NCBI GenBank assembly: GCA_003971905.1
Contig: RSEE01000071.1
Location: 248,001-312,000 of the forward strand
From: Moniliella sp. 'wahieum'
Lineage: Eukaryota; Basidiomycota; Moniliellomycetes; Moniliellales; Moniliellaceae
Reading direction: 5' to 3'
Length of the DNA: 64,000 bases
Shown here: piece after piece, positions 1 to 12,082 of the stretch
How the letters are laid out: each line of letters starts with the position of its first letter
Position numbering within the stretch: position 1 is the stretch's first letter
The notes under the pieces: generated by a model
Database searches by the model: none
Told to the model about the DNA's origin: nothing
The model's input: the letters and a program-made list of their open reading frames with translations, nothing else
Made by a program: the position numbers and the translations under genes

Positions 1-95
1 GAAGTGAATCAGTATATCCATAAGTGGGAAATCTTATAGGGGGCTCCCGGAATTGTAGAGAGACGCAGCAGGGTGAAAGAGGGGATCAAATTGTT

Positions 96-205
96 ATACG
101 GGGCGCTGTGGTATTCGCCGGACGCTGATGCCCGCATGGCGTAGACATCTCAGGATCTCGGATCTCATACAAACACGCGCCAGTCCTGTTAGACTAGGGA
201 GAGGG
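96..205. repeat. Dispersed repeat family A, copy 1
   Basis: About 110 bp that reappears diverged at 54068-54172. Shared blocks include the stretch GGGGCGCT, then GGACGCTGA, then GTAGACATCTCA, and then a GTTAGACTAGGGAGAG / GTTAAACTAGCGAGAG block, all in the same order and orientation. No open frame is conserved between the copies, so this is probably a piece of a transposon or subterminal-type repeat. Seen by eye only, with no alignment score. Confidence 0.6.
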
Positions 206-217
206 AGGCAGGCACAT

Positions 218-417
218 GCGCTCACGCTTAGTGCAGAGTCAATGTACTTCTCTGTGCTCTCTGCTCCTTCGCACTGAGGGAGCCACTGGCGCTCACGCTT
301 AGTTATAGTCACCGTCCTTTTCTGCTCTCTGGTGCTTCGCACTGAGAGAGGCACTTGTCCTGACGCTTAGTTAGTCACTGTACTGCCGCGCTGGTCTGCT
401 CTGTGGTGTTCCGCCTG
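218..417. repeat. Tandem repeat, about 70 bp x 3 (third copy diverged)
   Basis: Three head-to-tail units begin near 218, 289 and 359. Each opens with a CACGCTTAGT-like (third copy GACGCTTAGT) block, continues through AGTCA and a TCTGCTCTCTG-like stretch, and closes near CTTCGCACTGAG. Units 1 and 2 are most alike; unit 3 is shorter and more diverged. The array follows directly on repeat copy A. Confidence 0.6.
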
Positions 418-490
418 TCTTCCCTCTGGTGCCTGTCTTCCCTCTGGTGCCTGCCTCTAGCCCAACCTGCCTCCCCTCTGGTGCCTCCCT
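415..490. repeat. 18-bp tandem repeat
   Basis: TGTCTTCCCTCTGGTGCC occurs twice in direct succession near 415-450, and a diverged third CCTCCCCTCTGGTGCC follows near 470. No gene is recognised in 490-1330. Long open frames there are unlike any family I know and are probably chance. Confidence 0.6.
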
Positions 491-1329
491 CAGAGAGAGA
501 ACTCGAACAACGCATGCCAGGCGTCTCGTTACGAGCGTCATCCATCCCAGTCCCGCACTTGGTGCTAGCCCCTTTGAGCGCGCCACCTCCCCCCGTGGGG
601 TAAGTGATGGATCTGTCCCGTCTCCCCATTGCATGCTTACCGCTGCCAGCGTGCCAAATTCGTGCGAGACCGAATGAGGGACGGTTGAGATATGGGCCTG
701 TTGGTAGTACTAGCGGCATACACGACTCTCTCGATTCAGCTTGCCCCGATTTGGGCATTTGCTGCTCAGGGGCACGCCTCAAACGAGCATCGCACTGTAG
801 CTTACTCACTCTCCGTCCATCAGAGCGTTCCTGCACCGACACCATCTGCATCTGGGCACAAGCTCAAGTGATGGTGCATGCAGGTTCAAATACGGATAGA
901 CCGGTGTGGATGGCGCTCACAAGCCACCAATTGTCCTCCGATCTAAGAACTGGTAGCAGTGCATCATGCCCAGCATGCTTGCCTTCCAGGGGAGGTAACG
1001 CACTCCCCGATTGGACCAGGATTGAGGTCAGAACACGTCCATACATCTGACAGAAGGTCCAAACCGCAGATGACCTATGTTGATGGCACCAGTGCTGCAC
1101 CAATTCTTCTCGTCAAACAATAGATTGGATATATTCACATCGTGCACAAGAAGCAGCCCTTCAATTGGAGGTAAACGCCAAGCGAGACGGCAATCAAGAA
1201 CTGGGGGTCAATAGACGACAGGGATTGATTGCTGGCGAGCGAGGGTAGAGAGTAGCGGAGAGGAAGGAGGAGGAGGGAGTGGAAGAGAGGGAAGACTAAG
1301 CGCTCGTCCATCTAATCTCTCACCGATGG

Positions 1330-1480
1330 AGACGGCGCATGGCTGACGGGCGGGGGGGTGCTCTCGACGTTTCCCCCGCCGCTAAGGCCGCTGGGACACT
1401 GGCGCCGTGCGGTGGGCGGGGGGCTGGGGCGGGCGGGCGGGAAAGACGGGCGATCGGGCTCATAATCCAGCGTCCACACC
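1330..1480 (+). promoter_or_regulatory. GC-island promoter with GGCGCCGTGC motif
   Basis: A sharply GC-rich block lies about 200 bp upstream of the first gene. It carries ACACTGGCGCCGTGC at 1396-1410, a 15-mer found again twice in front of the FBPase gene (10613 and 10717). Promoter function is inferred from position and recurrence. Confidence 0.4.
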
Positions 1481-1667
1481 ACGCAGCTAGGGTTGGGTCG
1501 CAGCGTGTTTTAGATCGCAGATCTCCGATCGCAGATCGCTCATTTAAAATTTAAATTGCACGCGTGCGCCTCACGCCACCCACGCACTGCGCCGCTCTCC
1601 GCCCCCCCCTTTCTCTCCCGCGTTGTTGGGCTGCGACCTGCGTCTGCCCCTCCACCGCCTGCCCCCC

Positions 1668-3156
1668 ATGTTCACCCCCCCCCGCACCCCGCCCCCTCCG
1701 CCCTCCACCAGCTCCCTCACGGCAGCGGCAGCCTCGGCGTCGCCACCAGCCCCTCCAGCAGCAGCCGCAGCCGCAGCCTCAGCCAGTCCCTCCTCCCCGC
1801 GCCCTCATCCTCCCAGACACCGGCGCCGGCGTAGCCCTTGTCGGCCAGACGCTCGATGCCGTCGTACTCCAGTTCCATGTCCCCCTTGCCCGTCCCCTGT
1901 CCGAAACGGTGTTCGTCGTATGTGGGCCTACTTGGGTCTCCGCCACGCCCAGCTCCGGGGGGCCCTCCCTTCGCTTCCACCTCGCCGGCACTGTCGATCC
2001 CTCCGCCTCGGCCGTCTGGGTCTCCCATCGCCGGCACAGGCCGCGCGGACGAAGCACCAGCTCAGGGAGTGCCAGTGCCAGGCCAGTGTCAGTACCAGCG
2101 CGCGCGGGAGCAGCCCGCGCGAGGCGGCGAGTCAAGTGTCCGAAGGTAGTTACGATTTTATCCCTTCCACCCACCCTCGCGGCAACCAAGCCCGCGTCGA
2201 AGTCTGTCTCTCCAAGTGCATGCGAGACCTCTGGCCCATGCCCATCACTGGCCCGCCCCCCTACGGCCCCACCCGTCTCCCACCCACCGATGAAGATGGC
2301 ACCCCACTCCGGGTCACCGTCCTTGCCCCGTGGGGCGCCTTGTCTGACAGCGAGGCCGACAGCGACGCTATGGTTCCCGTTAGCTCAGCGCCCATCAGTC
2401 CCATGCACCAATCTCTCCTTGTTTCCCCCGAGCCCCGTGCTTCCCATCGCCCCGGACCGATCGTCACGCTCGGTCCTGACGATCCCAACCAACTTCAACA
2501 AGCCATCGCGAGGCATTTGCTGACCTGCAAGCGATAAGGGATGAGTTTGATCCTTCACACCAGCAGATTCCGCTGAGATCAGCCCAGGCAATCCGTCGTC
2601 GCCGTCGCGGCTCCTCTCGTGCCCCTCGTTTGCGTCCCGTCCCACGCGCGGAGAGGCCGAGGGAGACAGCGGGGATAGCGACGCAGGAGGAAGTCAAGCC
2701 AGCGCTACTATCCTCTCTGTCCATCCGCCGGCTCATGCTTTAGGCCTTGTTTTCCCAGATCCCCTTGCCCTGGCTGAACTTGGAATTCCTGAACTAGAAG
2801 CAGCCGAAGGGGATGTGTCCAGCGGCTCCATTGGATCACCTCGTCGCCGAACTGGGACCCATGGGTCTCCACGGCACCGCCCTTCCCCCCGAGCGGAGAC
2901 GGGTTGTCCCCCCTGGGGTTATCCTGCTTCCACGTCCCCCGCTACCTCGGCCTCGGCTTCGCTCTCGGGTCGGGGCAAGGGCAAGGGCTGCTCGTCCTCC
3001 CATCGCCGGCCGCGTCGGCGGTCAGGACAAGGACGTCGCTCTCACCCTCCCAGCCCGCCCAGCGCAGCCGACCTGAGTGTCAGTCTCGGATTGGGAATGG
3101 GCGTGATTGCTGCGTCGGCAGTGGCGTTTGTATGGTGGCCCGTATCCTCGGCCTGA
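1668..3156 (+). CDS. Unknown protein with Pro/Ala/Ser-rich N-terminus and C-terminal membrane anchor
   Basis: I do not recognise this protein. The ATG at 1668 opens a Pro/Ala-rich N-terminus (MFTPPRTPP). The coding signal then moves between frames: around 1820-2050 the frame reading LILPDTGAGVALVGQTL looks coding, at 2150-2510 the frame containing GSYDFIPSTHPRGNQARVEV is open, and near 2510 the frame switches again into EAFADLQAIRDEF. A further switch near 2740 leads to a Ser/Arg-rich tail. The last about 25 residues, near 3085-3156, form one hydrophobic helix (GMGVIAASAVAFVWW) ending six residues before the stop, as in tail-anchored membrane proteins. Several single-base errors are needed to join the pieces, so the length (about 490 residues) is approximate. 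Insertion into ER, mitochondria or peroxisome cannot be distinguished. Confidence 0.45.
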
Positions 3157-4944
3157 GTGATTCTCGATGAGCGGATTTCGCTTTCTCTTTTCTCTTCCTT
3201 TTTCTCTTTTCCTTTTTCCTCTCACTGCCGCGCCCGCCTCTCCCCGGCTTCTGCAGTGATGTTTCCTATGACCTGAAGGACCCTGCATACCGACAACCCT
3301 GCCCATACTTCATCCCGGTGCCTCTTCCCGCAAGAGCGTGTTGTACCCTATCATCTCCCCCGCCAACAGCCAACTTTGTGTATATACATTGCCTGTTTGG
3401 TACGTATCACGATCACGTTGATGTGTAACCGCGTATTTTGTTTTTTTGTTTTGTTTTTCGTCTGTGGGGCTTATAAGCTGGGTCAAGGGTCGACCGTGCC
3501 GTTGGTACAGGACCATGGTACTTTTCTGACAGGATATACACCTCAAGTTCAAAGTCACGATCTAGCTATAAATCGCCCACACACACACTGAAGTGGCGTA
3601 CGAAAGCTGTCCACACCGTAAGACCAGTTGGTGGGCCCTCAGGCCCTCCTCAGGGAGTCCGTCCAGAACAGTTTGTGGAGATATTGAGATGATTTCCAGA
3701 TCTGCTCTTGGCTTGGGCGTTGTCGGCAAGCTGCGGTAAATTGTGCTTTAATCTGCATGTCAGTGCCGGGACTTTGGCCGACGTACAACAGCAAGGTATT
3801 ACTATAGAGGACGGTGAGATCTGAGAGGCGCATTGACATATTGATGCGATACTGGTGAAACCACATGTCCATAATGACCAAAATGCCCGACGAGACTTCG
3901 TGCCATTTAATGTCTTTCACCCTTTTTGATGGCAGGAAAAGGCTACGCATATGGGCGTCATGGTGCTCTCTCGCCGCCCCACGGTGTGGCGCATGTGACA
4001 CATGTGTCCGATGATACGAGTTGAACGGGTTTTGACTGTCTTCCCAACCGAACGAAAGATAAGATTCGGGGCGTACACGGCTGCATTCCTCTCGTCTCGA
4101 AGTGTTTGGCGTCTTTAGCGAGCTCAGCCGCTCATGCGCTCATCGTCCAAGAGCCAGCTACAGTAGGCATGTCGCGAGTGTCTACTTCAGCACGTACACC
4201 AGCTCAACGTGCAGATCAAACCATATCAGGCGATCGACTGTCTTCCTGGATACTCTTCCTACGCCTTGCCAGCGCCTGAGCACTGAAGCTTTGGGAGATC
4301 TGAGATCGCAAGGCTGACATAGAAATGCAATCGAGTGGCTGCGGCGCATGCATGATGCAGGGGGCATGACCGCTTGACGCGTGACGCTTGCAGCTTGACG
4401 CGTGATGCAGAACGCACTTGACGTGTGACGCGCTTGATGCATGATGAAATCAGGCGCTATCTGTGCGTATCTGTCGGCTATCTATGCACCGCTATGTGTC
4501 CGCATATGGCCTCCAGCTGCCCAAGGTACGTAATTTCCACAACTCTATCTTCTCGCCGCCCTCCCTCTGGTCTCCGCTTCTTTTGTTCTTTCCCAGCCAC
4601 CTCTTCCATCTACGTTGCACCGTCTCCTGGGTATCGGATCTCTATGCCCTTGTGGGCGCTCGCGTTCCTACTGCCACCTTCCCTTCGCCCGCCTCCACCA
4701 CCACATCCCCCTGCCTCTCTTTTGGCACGTCGCTCCTTTCGGTGCCTAGCTTCTGTTCTCTGTGTGCCTAGAGGTTTACGAGAGGTCCGTTGATTGAGGA
4801 GCTGGTACCAAGATTCTGTTAAAACCCCCTGTTCTTGCACAATCCTTCACGCTCCACTCCACGCCCTCTCATCCCGCCCCTGTGCACATCCCCTTTCACT
4901 CTTCGTTTGATCCCTCCTCGTCGTGCTGTTCGCTAACCCCCAAG
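3157..4944. other. Intergenic region, no gene recognised
   Basis: A pyrimidine-rich stretch follows the first gene. Open frames at 3639-4001 (minus) and 4425-4793 (plus) show no family features. Around 4350-4445 a degenerate repeat of GCTTGACGCGTGACGC-like words is present. CT-rich DNA from 4540 to 4760 and 4850-4940 is typical of a fungal promoter and probably drives the secreted-protein gene starting at 4945. Confidence 0.5.
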
Positions 4945-7369
4945 ATGGTCCGCGCCCCACTGTGTGCGGTTGCGTCTCTATTGGCGCTCTCTGTGCAAGC
5001 TGCTGCCCGATCCGCCACCGTCTTCAAAGCCAGTGTCGACGTCGACGGCCACACATGGCACGTCACCGACCATTATGAGTCGTACAACTCGTCAATGATC
5101 CTTCAGAGCCCATCTGGCACGGTCTACAACCTTACCCGATTCACTGAATCGTACCGCGTGTCCGACGACCCTTGGCTCGGATATGATAATGCGACTGTCT
5201 TCAACGCTGCCCACGACTTGCTCGCCGACAAGCTTCTTGCTAACGGTGACCCCGACACCGTTGCGGTGCGAGACGTGGGCTGGAGCATTGACTCTGTCTT
5301 GACCGGCTTCTACAGCTATTATGGCCGAATTCAGTGGACCTCGTTCCTTGGTACCCCAGCAAGCACAGAGGTCATGTATGTATCCAACCCATTCCTCATC
5401 CAGCATATGCCTATTATGAGTCACTGACCTTGTCCTCTCTCCCAGGCCCATCTCGTACCCTGCATACCCTCGCTCGAACTACTTAGCGGCGATGCTAGTC
5501 TTGGAAAGCCCTGTCAACACAACACTGGATCACCGGGAAGGGTATTTGGGAGGAGCAATTCCTTTTACCCTACAACAGTTCCCTTACATCAGTAAGCCCT
5601 CCGACTATATGGAGCTCTTATCGTTTGCCGATGCCAGCTCCAAGTCACAGCGGTTGTATCCCACCTACCAGCGTCTGCTCAACATCACCAATGGAGATGT
5701 GACTAACGTGACGTACATTGGCCCGTTCAAGCCCTACGGCTCGGCATGGAACAAACCTCCCACGGCCAATGAATTTTACGCCGCTCTCATCCGCACGTTC
5801 AAGGTATGGCACAAGGAGCTGGCTCCGGGCCTCAAGCTCAAAATCCCACAACAAGATCAAGCCGATTTTGCACTGCATGCATTTGCCAAGGAGCTCATGA
5901 CGCGGGGCGAAGGGATCACCCCGCGCTACGGTGCGGTGGACAGGGACTACGATGGGACAGAATACGACGCTTTCCAAGACATCTTTACAGCCTCCCTCAT
6001 TGCCAATCTGGAGTGGGGCCGGTTCAAGATGGCCAAAGCACTGATCGTGGATCAATTTGAGAATGTGGTCGACCCACAGACTGGCATGCCGTTGATGCGT
6101 GGGGCCGAAACAGGACAGTTTGGCCTGGAACTGTACCTGCTCGCGCGGTACGGTAACTTGACGGGGGATTGGCAAACTCTTACCAAGTACAAGTCCATCA
6201 TTGCAGCCAAAGCAGGCATTCTGACCACCTTGCACGATGAGTCGCTGGCCTTACCCAAAAGCAATCCCGGCTACGGCCTCATCCACGGTTGGAGCGAGAG
6301 CGACTCGAACTTGCAAGCTGACCCCAGCATCTGGTGGAAGCCGTATTACAGTAACAGTGGTTTCGCCTTCCGCGGGCTGAGCGCGCTGGCGTCAGTGTGG
6401 ACCAAGATTGACGCATCTGGCGCATCGGTAGCGCAAGACTGGGCGTCACGAGCGAGCAAGTTGCGGTCGCGTGTCAACGATTCGCTAAGCAAGGCAACAT
6501 GGTACCAGTTGAACCCTCCTTATGTTCCGTTGCTCCCCGGTTCCAACGAGACCTGGTGGGAAGCGCTCGAGCGGAACACGGTATCGGAGCAAGGCTGGGG
6601 ACATCGTGTGTATTCAGAATTACTCCAGTCGGGCGTCTTGACCCCCAAGATGGAGAACATGCTGTTGACTTCGCTCCGGTCGTGGTACGGCACGACGGTC
6701 GGGGTGATGAACAACTTTGTACCTCCCACCCCTGAAGATCGGACCCTTCTTGGCTTCATCTCCTATGGTCATGCCCAGGGTCTTCTGCGCCAAAACCGAA
6801 TCGAGGAGTTTCTCCTCTTCCTCTTCTCGCACCGTTGGCACGTTCATACCCGCGGTAGCTGGCTCGCGTCCGAAACAACCGACTTTAGTGGCAGCCTTGA
6901 ACTGTACTGCCTTCCGGCACAGATGACGACACCTACAATTCTGTACGTTCACTCCGCGTTCGCGTGTTGTATATCCGAGCTGACCATCTCTTGTTTTCTC
7001 AGCCGCTGGGCACTGGTGTACGAAGGCGATGATGACGAGGTGTTGCATCTGGGAAAGGCTCTGCCACGCGCCTGGCTGCTAAGCAAAGAGGGTGTCTCGG
7101 TCTCTGACGTTCCCACGCGCTGGGGAAAGACTGGCTTCTCCTACCTGTTTGACCAGGCAACCTCAACTATGGAAGCCAAGATCGCTTTACCCTCCTTCGG
7201 CGCACCCGATCTAACCCAGGCCTACTTCCGTCTTCCTAAGGGCTGGACGGTAGATCTGTCCGCCGCACCTAAGGGTATCAACCTGACTCTCGCCGATGGA
7301 ACTGCCATTGCCCACATCACCGGCTCCAACGACACTGTGTCCTTTAAACTCCCACTCAAAAAGGATTGA
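4945..7369 (+). CDS. Secreted six-hairpin-glycosidase-like protein
   Basis: Two introns are clear: 5376-5445 (GTATGT...CCCAG), joining into EVMPISYPAYPRSN, and 6943-7002 (GTACGT...TCTCAG), joining into TPTILRWALVYEG. Removing them gives 764 residues with no frame errors. A signal peptide is visible (MVRAPLCAVASLLALSVQAAARS), and several N-x-S/T sites suggest N-glycosylation. The middle (about residues 250-560) is rich in Trp, Tyr and acidic residues in repeated helical segments (EYDAFQDIFTASLIANLEWGRF, YGLIHGWSESDSN, GWGHRVYSELL), as in (alpha/alpha)6 barrels of fungal six-hairpin glycosidases. A beta-rich C-terminal domain follows. The fold assignment is inference from composition and motifs; the substrate is unknown. 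It is probably secreted and acts on wall or environmental polysaccharide. Confidence 0.6.
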
Positions 7370-8547
7370 ATTCGATGAGCGATGATAAGGAACGCGCTGA
7401 GAGCCATGAGCGCCGCAACTAAGTTCAAAGCTTTTCAGCACTGGGCTCCGATTTCCGAAGACTCTCCTTTTCAGATTTCTCGACTGCGTACCCCCACCTC
7501 TTTCTTTTATTCTCTGTCACAATCTTTTTTTCTCAACGCTTGATATTGTTAACGAATTGTTTGCGCCCTAACTCTCCCCATATATCGTGTTGGACAGATG
7601 TCATAGTATATATAGCCAGCGCTTGAACGTTCAGACGTTCAGGTCGCACTCACCGAGAAGATGCACTATCAGGTGTTCCTGCTGGAACGTGCACTCAATC
7701 GCACAATTTTGCGTAGGACTTAGCTCGTCTTCTCGCGCTAATATATTATTTCCGTCATGCATCTGCAGTGCTCGTTCTCGTCGGTATACATGTGTCCCCT
7801 TCCAAATATGAACACGTTGCCAATCAAACTCGTGGTGTAACCCTTACAAGAGTACCGGTGTTGTAATAAGAGCCATCAACTGTTTTCGTCTCATGTTGCA
7901 TTTATGGCCACTTTAAAGTGCACACACCCGTTATATAATCCAGGGAGAGAGTACTGGCTGAGGCTGATGAGTGCACTGGGTGCTGAGTGATGCTGTGGAG
8001 TTCGCAGAGGTACAAAACTAATACAGACGCTTTCACATTAGTACACTCTCATCCTATGACGTGCACATGCCATTCATGGTAGTTATGTGCTGCGAGCTTT
8101 AAACACTTAGTAGTAGTATATCCTTCCGTCTCGCTCTCTCCCCTCGAAAGCCTCATTATGTGGCAGGCTCACAAATGTGTGAATGCTACTATTGAGTCCT
8201 TATAACAGAAGGCTGTATATTATACAGAATTGCTCTCCAATTTGAATGACTACACTCATTTCATCTGCCGTGAAAGGTTTCAACGCAATCCGCTTCTTTA
8301 GTCGTCTAGTCACTTCTCTCACCTGATCGCGGCAAGAAAACTCGAGAAGGGGTCCGCCGGATGGACGTGTGTATATAGGACATTCACGTATATAATGACC
8401 GCCGTAAGAAGTTCCTGTTGCCTCTCCCGCAACCTTCTCCTCAACATATAGCTTTCGGTGAGTGTGGTTCTGGCCTCCAAATCATCCCACGGTATAGTCG
8501 CTGAGGCTGATGTCCGTTTTCTCTCATTGAACACCTAAGTCAAACCA
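7370..8547. other. Intergenic region, no gene recognised
   Basis: AT-richer DNA with TATATA stretches (7580-7620, 7930, 8215). The palindromic word TTGAACGTTCAGACGTTCA occurs near 7623. Open frames are short and featureless. The promoter of the RBR ligase gene should lie in the last few hundred bases. Confidence 0.5.
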
Positions 8548-8711
8548 TGATCACGACCTCAAGCACCTATACGACAAAACCCCTGATCAAACAGGTAACG
8601 CCTTGGGAATCGTCCCCCCCCAAGAACGGGTACGTTAATGTCGCAGGGAAACTAAACCTGTCGGTACGTTGTCTTTTAACTATACAACCTAAATGACGGG
8701 GAGAGTGTCAT

Positions 8712-10184
8712 TTGCATCACTATCTGACAGGGATTCATGCCCAGACGACCGACGAAGCGATGGTCATTCTCATGTACCTCAATTGGGAAAGCGAAAAAAT
8801 TTCGGAACTGGAAACCCTGTGTGCCGCCCGCATGGGAGAGTTGAAGCAAAAGGCAGGGCTGACGGATTGTCAGCCACCGCCGTTGATCGAAAGAGGAGAT
8901 CGAGTCCGAACTCACACGAGGAGTGAATGTCGTATTTGCTGGTGCCCCTTTGTTTCCACGAATGGTGCCTTCGCTATGAAATGTGGTCATCAATACTGCA
9001 TCGAATGCTACTCTCGTTTCATCCGTTCCAAAGTGGACAATGGTCACACGGGACAGATTCACTGTATTGAACCATCGTGTACACTTGTGCTTGATGCCCA
9101 AACTATCAAAGAAGTGGCCGGGAGCCAAACGTACCAAAAGCTTTTGGCCAACATTGATCGCCAGCTAGTAAACAAGGGAACTCATCTGCGCTGGTGTCCA
9201 CACCCTGATTGTGGCTTAGTAGTTGAGTATAACGGAGCCGGACCGATCCCGACAAGTTATTCAGTTCCAGGGCGGTGCAAGAAGGGACACGACCCTTTCT
9301 GTTTTGGCTGCGGCAAAGATGCTCACGGATGGATCTCTTGCAACGACATGGAAAGAGCAAATGAAATGATCACCAAGGAACGCGGCGAATCAGAGAACCG
9401 CTCCCTTGAGTGGATCAAGAAAAATGCCAAACGCTGTCCCACGCCTGGGTGCGGGATCCCGATTGAAAGGATTGATGGATGCGACTACATGGTGTCAACA
9501 ATGCCGCCAACCCTTTTGCTGGAAGTGCTTGTCTTACATGTCCCAACATGTGGGGACCCACTCCAATTGTTCCTATTCTTACAGGAAGGATGAGTCGACG
9601 GATCATACCGTCTCTACTGCCACACTGAAGGCAAGGGCGTTGATTGATACGATCGTTCAGCAAGAGGCAGTTACATGGAACAGGTAAAATTGATTGAGGC
9701 GCTACAAGGCTACGAAGAACCTTCGACGTCTCTCTGGAAATCGGCGTGGACAGTTCTCTTAATGGATTTGAGAATAAGCCTGCGCGACTGTCATCTACAG
9801 GTCAAATGGTCGTGTATTTCATCCTTGGTGGGGCAACACAACGACCCCCGCATTCTGGTTGAACGCAGGGACTCGTTGGTATCCCAGCTGCACTCTGTTT
9901 TACGCACGTTGCGCTCTCTGAATGATGAGCAAATGAAGCGCCCGCCAGGACGATCGGCGTTTGCAGGAGCAAACAACTTAGTAGGTTTGCGTGCTTACTA
10001 TTACAACGATGGAGCGGGAAGTCAAGGCCGATATGGCCAGATGAGCAGACGATCCAGTGTGTCGCCCTGCCCTAAATTGACAGATGGTCTGGCTCTGTTG
10101 AAGCATTTGCAGCGGTCATTCCTGGCCCAATTGGTCGCGTCCAACATTGTGAGTACTATTGAAGGTACGGCTACCGGGTTCTAA
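8712..10184 (+). CDS. RBR-type E3 ubiquitin ligase (Ariadne-like)
   Basis: The three-module RBR signature is present in order. RING1 starts at CRICWCPF and continues through CGHQYCIECYSRF. The IBR follows with LRWCPHPDCGLVVEY...CKKGHDPFCFGCGKDAHGWISC. RING2 starts at KRCPTPGCGIPIERIDGC and, after a one-base loss near 9490, continues in the next frame as WCQQCRQPFCWKCLS. The catalytic Cys of RING2 is within this segment. Another frame change near 9670 leads into the C-terminal helical region (VKLIEALQGYEEPST...), as in Ariadne proteins. A 5' exon is likely: an ATG at 8548 reads to a GTACGT donor near 8666 and the acceptor CTGACAG falls at 8724-8730, but joining needs one more base (an eight-C run lies between). 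RBR ligases transfer ubiquitin through a thioester on RING2; the target is unknown. Confidence 0.8.
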
Positions 10185-10945
10185 AAAACAACACCAACTG
10201 CTGTGGCAGTGTACCCCCCCGTGTATATATTTCGTTGATGATTTTGTGATGCATATGAGGCACCCTGTTGTCTGGCAGGCCCGACTGGCAAATGGAATCA
10301 TCTCAGATCTCACCACACTTCCTAGACATGGGTGGGTATAGCAGCGTTTGTATTGCCAATGCACTGCGCTTCTTCTGGCTGCCGGTGTGCATGGGGAGAA
10401 AGGCAGTCTGATGGTCAAAGCAGCACCGCCCTCTCTTCTTCACTCTACATCGGTTACCGATTGTCGACTGTCGATTGCCGATTGCGATTATCGATTATCA
10501 ATTATCACCGGTCACCAGTCACCGGTCACCGGCCACCGGCGGCAAGCGGATCAACATGTCTCGGGCGCTACCGGAAGCGACGGGACGAACTGGGCCGGCG
10601 GGCCGGTGCAGGACACTGGCGCCGTGCCTGCTGGCTGTGCTGATGCGTGCGGGTGCGGCGGGCATGGCGCCAGTGAACGCACAGGCCCGCTGCTGCCGTT
10701 GCACCTCGGATGCAGAACACTGGCGCCGTGCCTTCCCCGCACCGCTGCCCCGCCATCGCCGCTGCCTGGCGCTGCGGGCCGCCGCTAGAATGTGCGCTCT
10801 GAGCAGCGGCGCAGCGCAAGCAGCGGCCGCCGGCAGCCGCTAGCCGACCCCGGCCGCCCTCTCCCCAGCCTCACACCCGCTCTCCCTCCCTCCCCACCAC
10901 CATCCCCACCCTCTCTTCCCGCCCCAGCCCTTGCCCCGTCCCGCC
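10185..10945 (+). promoter_or_regulatory. Spacer with GC-island promoter of the FBPase gene
   Basis: From about 10470 a ladder of CGATTATCGATTATC and CACCGGTCACCAGTCACCGGTCACC words is followed by a GC island (10550-10860). ACACTGGCGCCGTGC occurs at 10613-10627 and 10717-10731, and an inverted copy of its core (GGCGCCAGTG) near 10666. The palindromic GGCGCC core and recurrence upstream of other genes suggest a transcription-factor site. CT-rich DNA fills 10860-10940, just before the start codon. Confidence 0.45.
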
Positions 10946-12082
10946 ATGACCGCCGACTACTTCCCCCCCGAGACGGACATCATCACCCTCACCCGCTGGG
11001 TGCTGCAATCCGAGATCGAGGCACGCAAGACGCACGAACACGTCTCGGGCGACCTCACCATCCTGCTCACGGCGCTCCAGACGACGTGCAAGTTCATCGA
11101 GTCCAATGTGCGCAAGGCACGTCTGATTAACCTCGTCGGTCTCGCGGGCGCGGAGAACGTGCAGGGGGAAGACCAGAAGAAGCTCGATGTGCTCAGCAAC
11201 GAGATCATGGTCAACGCCCTCCGTGCTAGCGGCAAGACTGCGGTGCTCGTGTCGGAGGAGGTGGACAACGCTATCTTTGTCAAGGATTCGCCCAAGGCCA
11301 CTGTAGGTCGCTACTGTGTCGTCTTTGACCCCCTCGACGGCAGCTCGAACATCGATGCTGGTGTCAACATTGGTACTATCTTTGGCATCTACGCTGTCAA
11401 GCCCGGAAGCAGCGGCACACTCGAGGATGTCCTCCGCCCCGGGAACGAGATGGTGGCAGCGGGGACTGTATGTACGGCTCCTCAGCCAACTTGGTCCTCA
11501 CCACTGGTCATGGGGTCAACGGGTTTACTCTCGACAATGCTCTGGGTGAGTTCATCCTTACCCACCCAAACATTCAGATTCCTTCCCGCGGCAAGATCTA
11601 CTCCATCAACGAGGGCAACGCAGTGTACTATGATCAGCCCACCCTCAAGTACCTCGAGCACGTCAAGTTCCCCAAGGATGGCCGCAAGCCCTACTCGGCT
11701 CGCTACATCGGCTCCATGGTTGCCGATGTGCATCGCACCTTGTTGTATGGGGGCATCTTTGGCTACCCAGCTGACAGCAAGAGCAAGACGGGCAAGCTGC
11801 GTATCCTCTATGAGGCTTTCCCCATGTCGTTCCTGGTTGAGCAGGTGCGTCTCTTCCTCTTTACTTTTGTGTGTACTACACTAACATTTCCTTCCTTCCA
11901 GGCGGGCGGCAAAGCCACAACGGGCACCAAGAGGGTATTGGACATCCTGCCTGACGGAATCCACTCGCGCACAGGCATCTTCCTTGGTTCCAAGGAGATG
12001 TGGAGGAGCTGTTCGTACAAACTCCTATTGATGTTGGACGGGACCTGACCTCTTCTCCAGTGAATCCTTCTACAAGGCGTAA
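10946..12082 (+). CDS. FBP1: Fructose-1,6-bisphosphatase
   Basis: Hydrolyses fructose 1,6-bisphosphate to fructose 6-phosphate, the committed gluconeogenic step in the cytosol. The ATG at 10946 opens MTADYFPPETDIITLTRWV. The metal-binding motif DPLDGSSNID is intact, and GTIFGIYAV, YIGSMVADVHRTLLYGGIFGYP and GKLRILYEAFPMSFLVEQAGG follow. One base is missing near 11467 (the ACTTGTATG expected for CMYGSSANL reads ACTGTATG), and another near 11996 in LGSKEDVEEL. Two introns are clear: 11845-11901 (GTGCGT...TCCAG) and 12011-12060 (GTTCGT...TCCAG). The second leaves a 22-base last exon encoding the end of VEELESFYKA and stop. The corrected protein is about 343 residues, normal for the family. Fungal FBPases are usually glucose-repressed; nothing here tests that. 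Confidence 0.95.

Noticed and set aside
3639-4001. Minus-strand 120-residue open frame as a gene
   Set aside because: No recognisable domain, no intron or promoter context, and composition like surrounding intergenic DNA.
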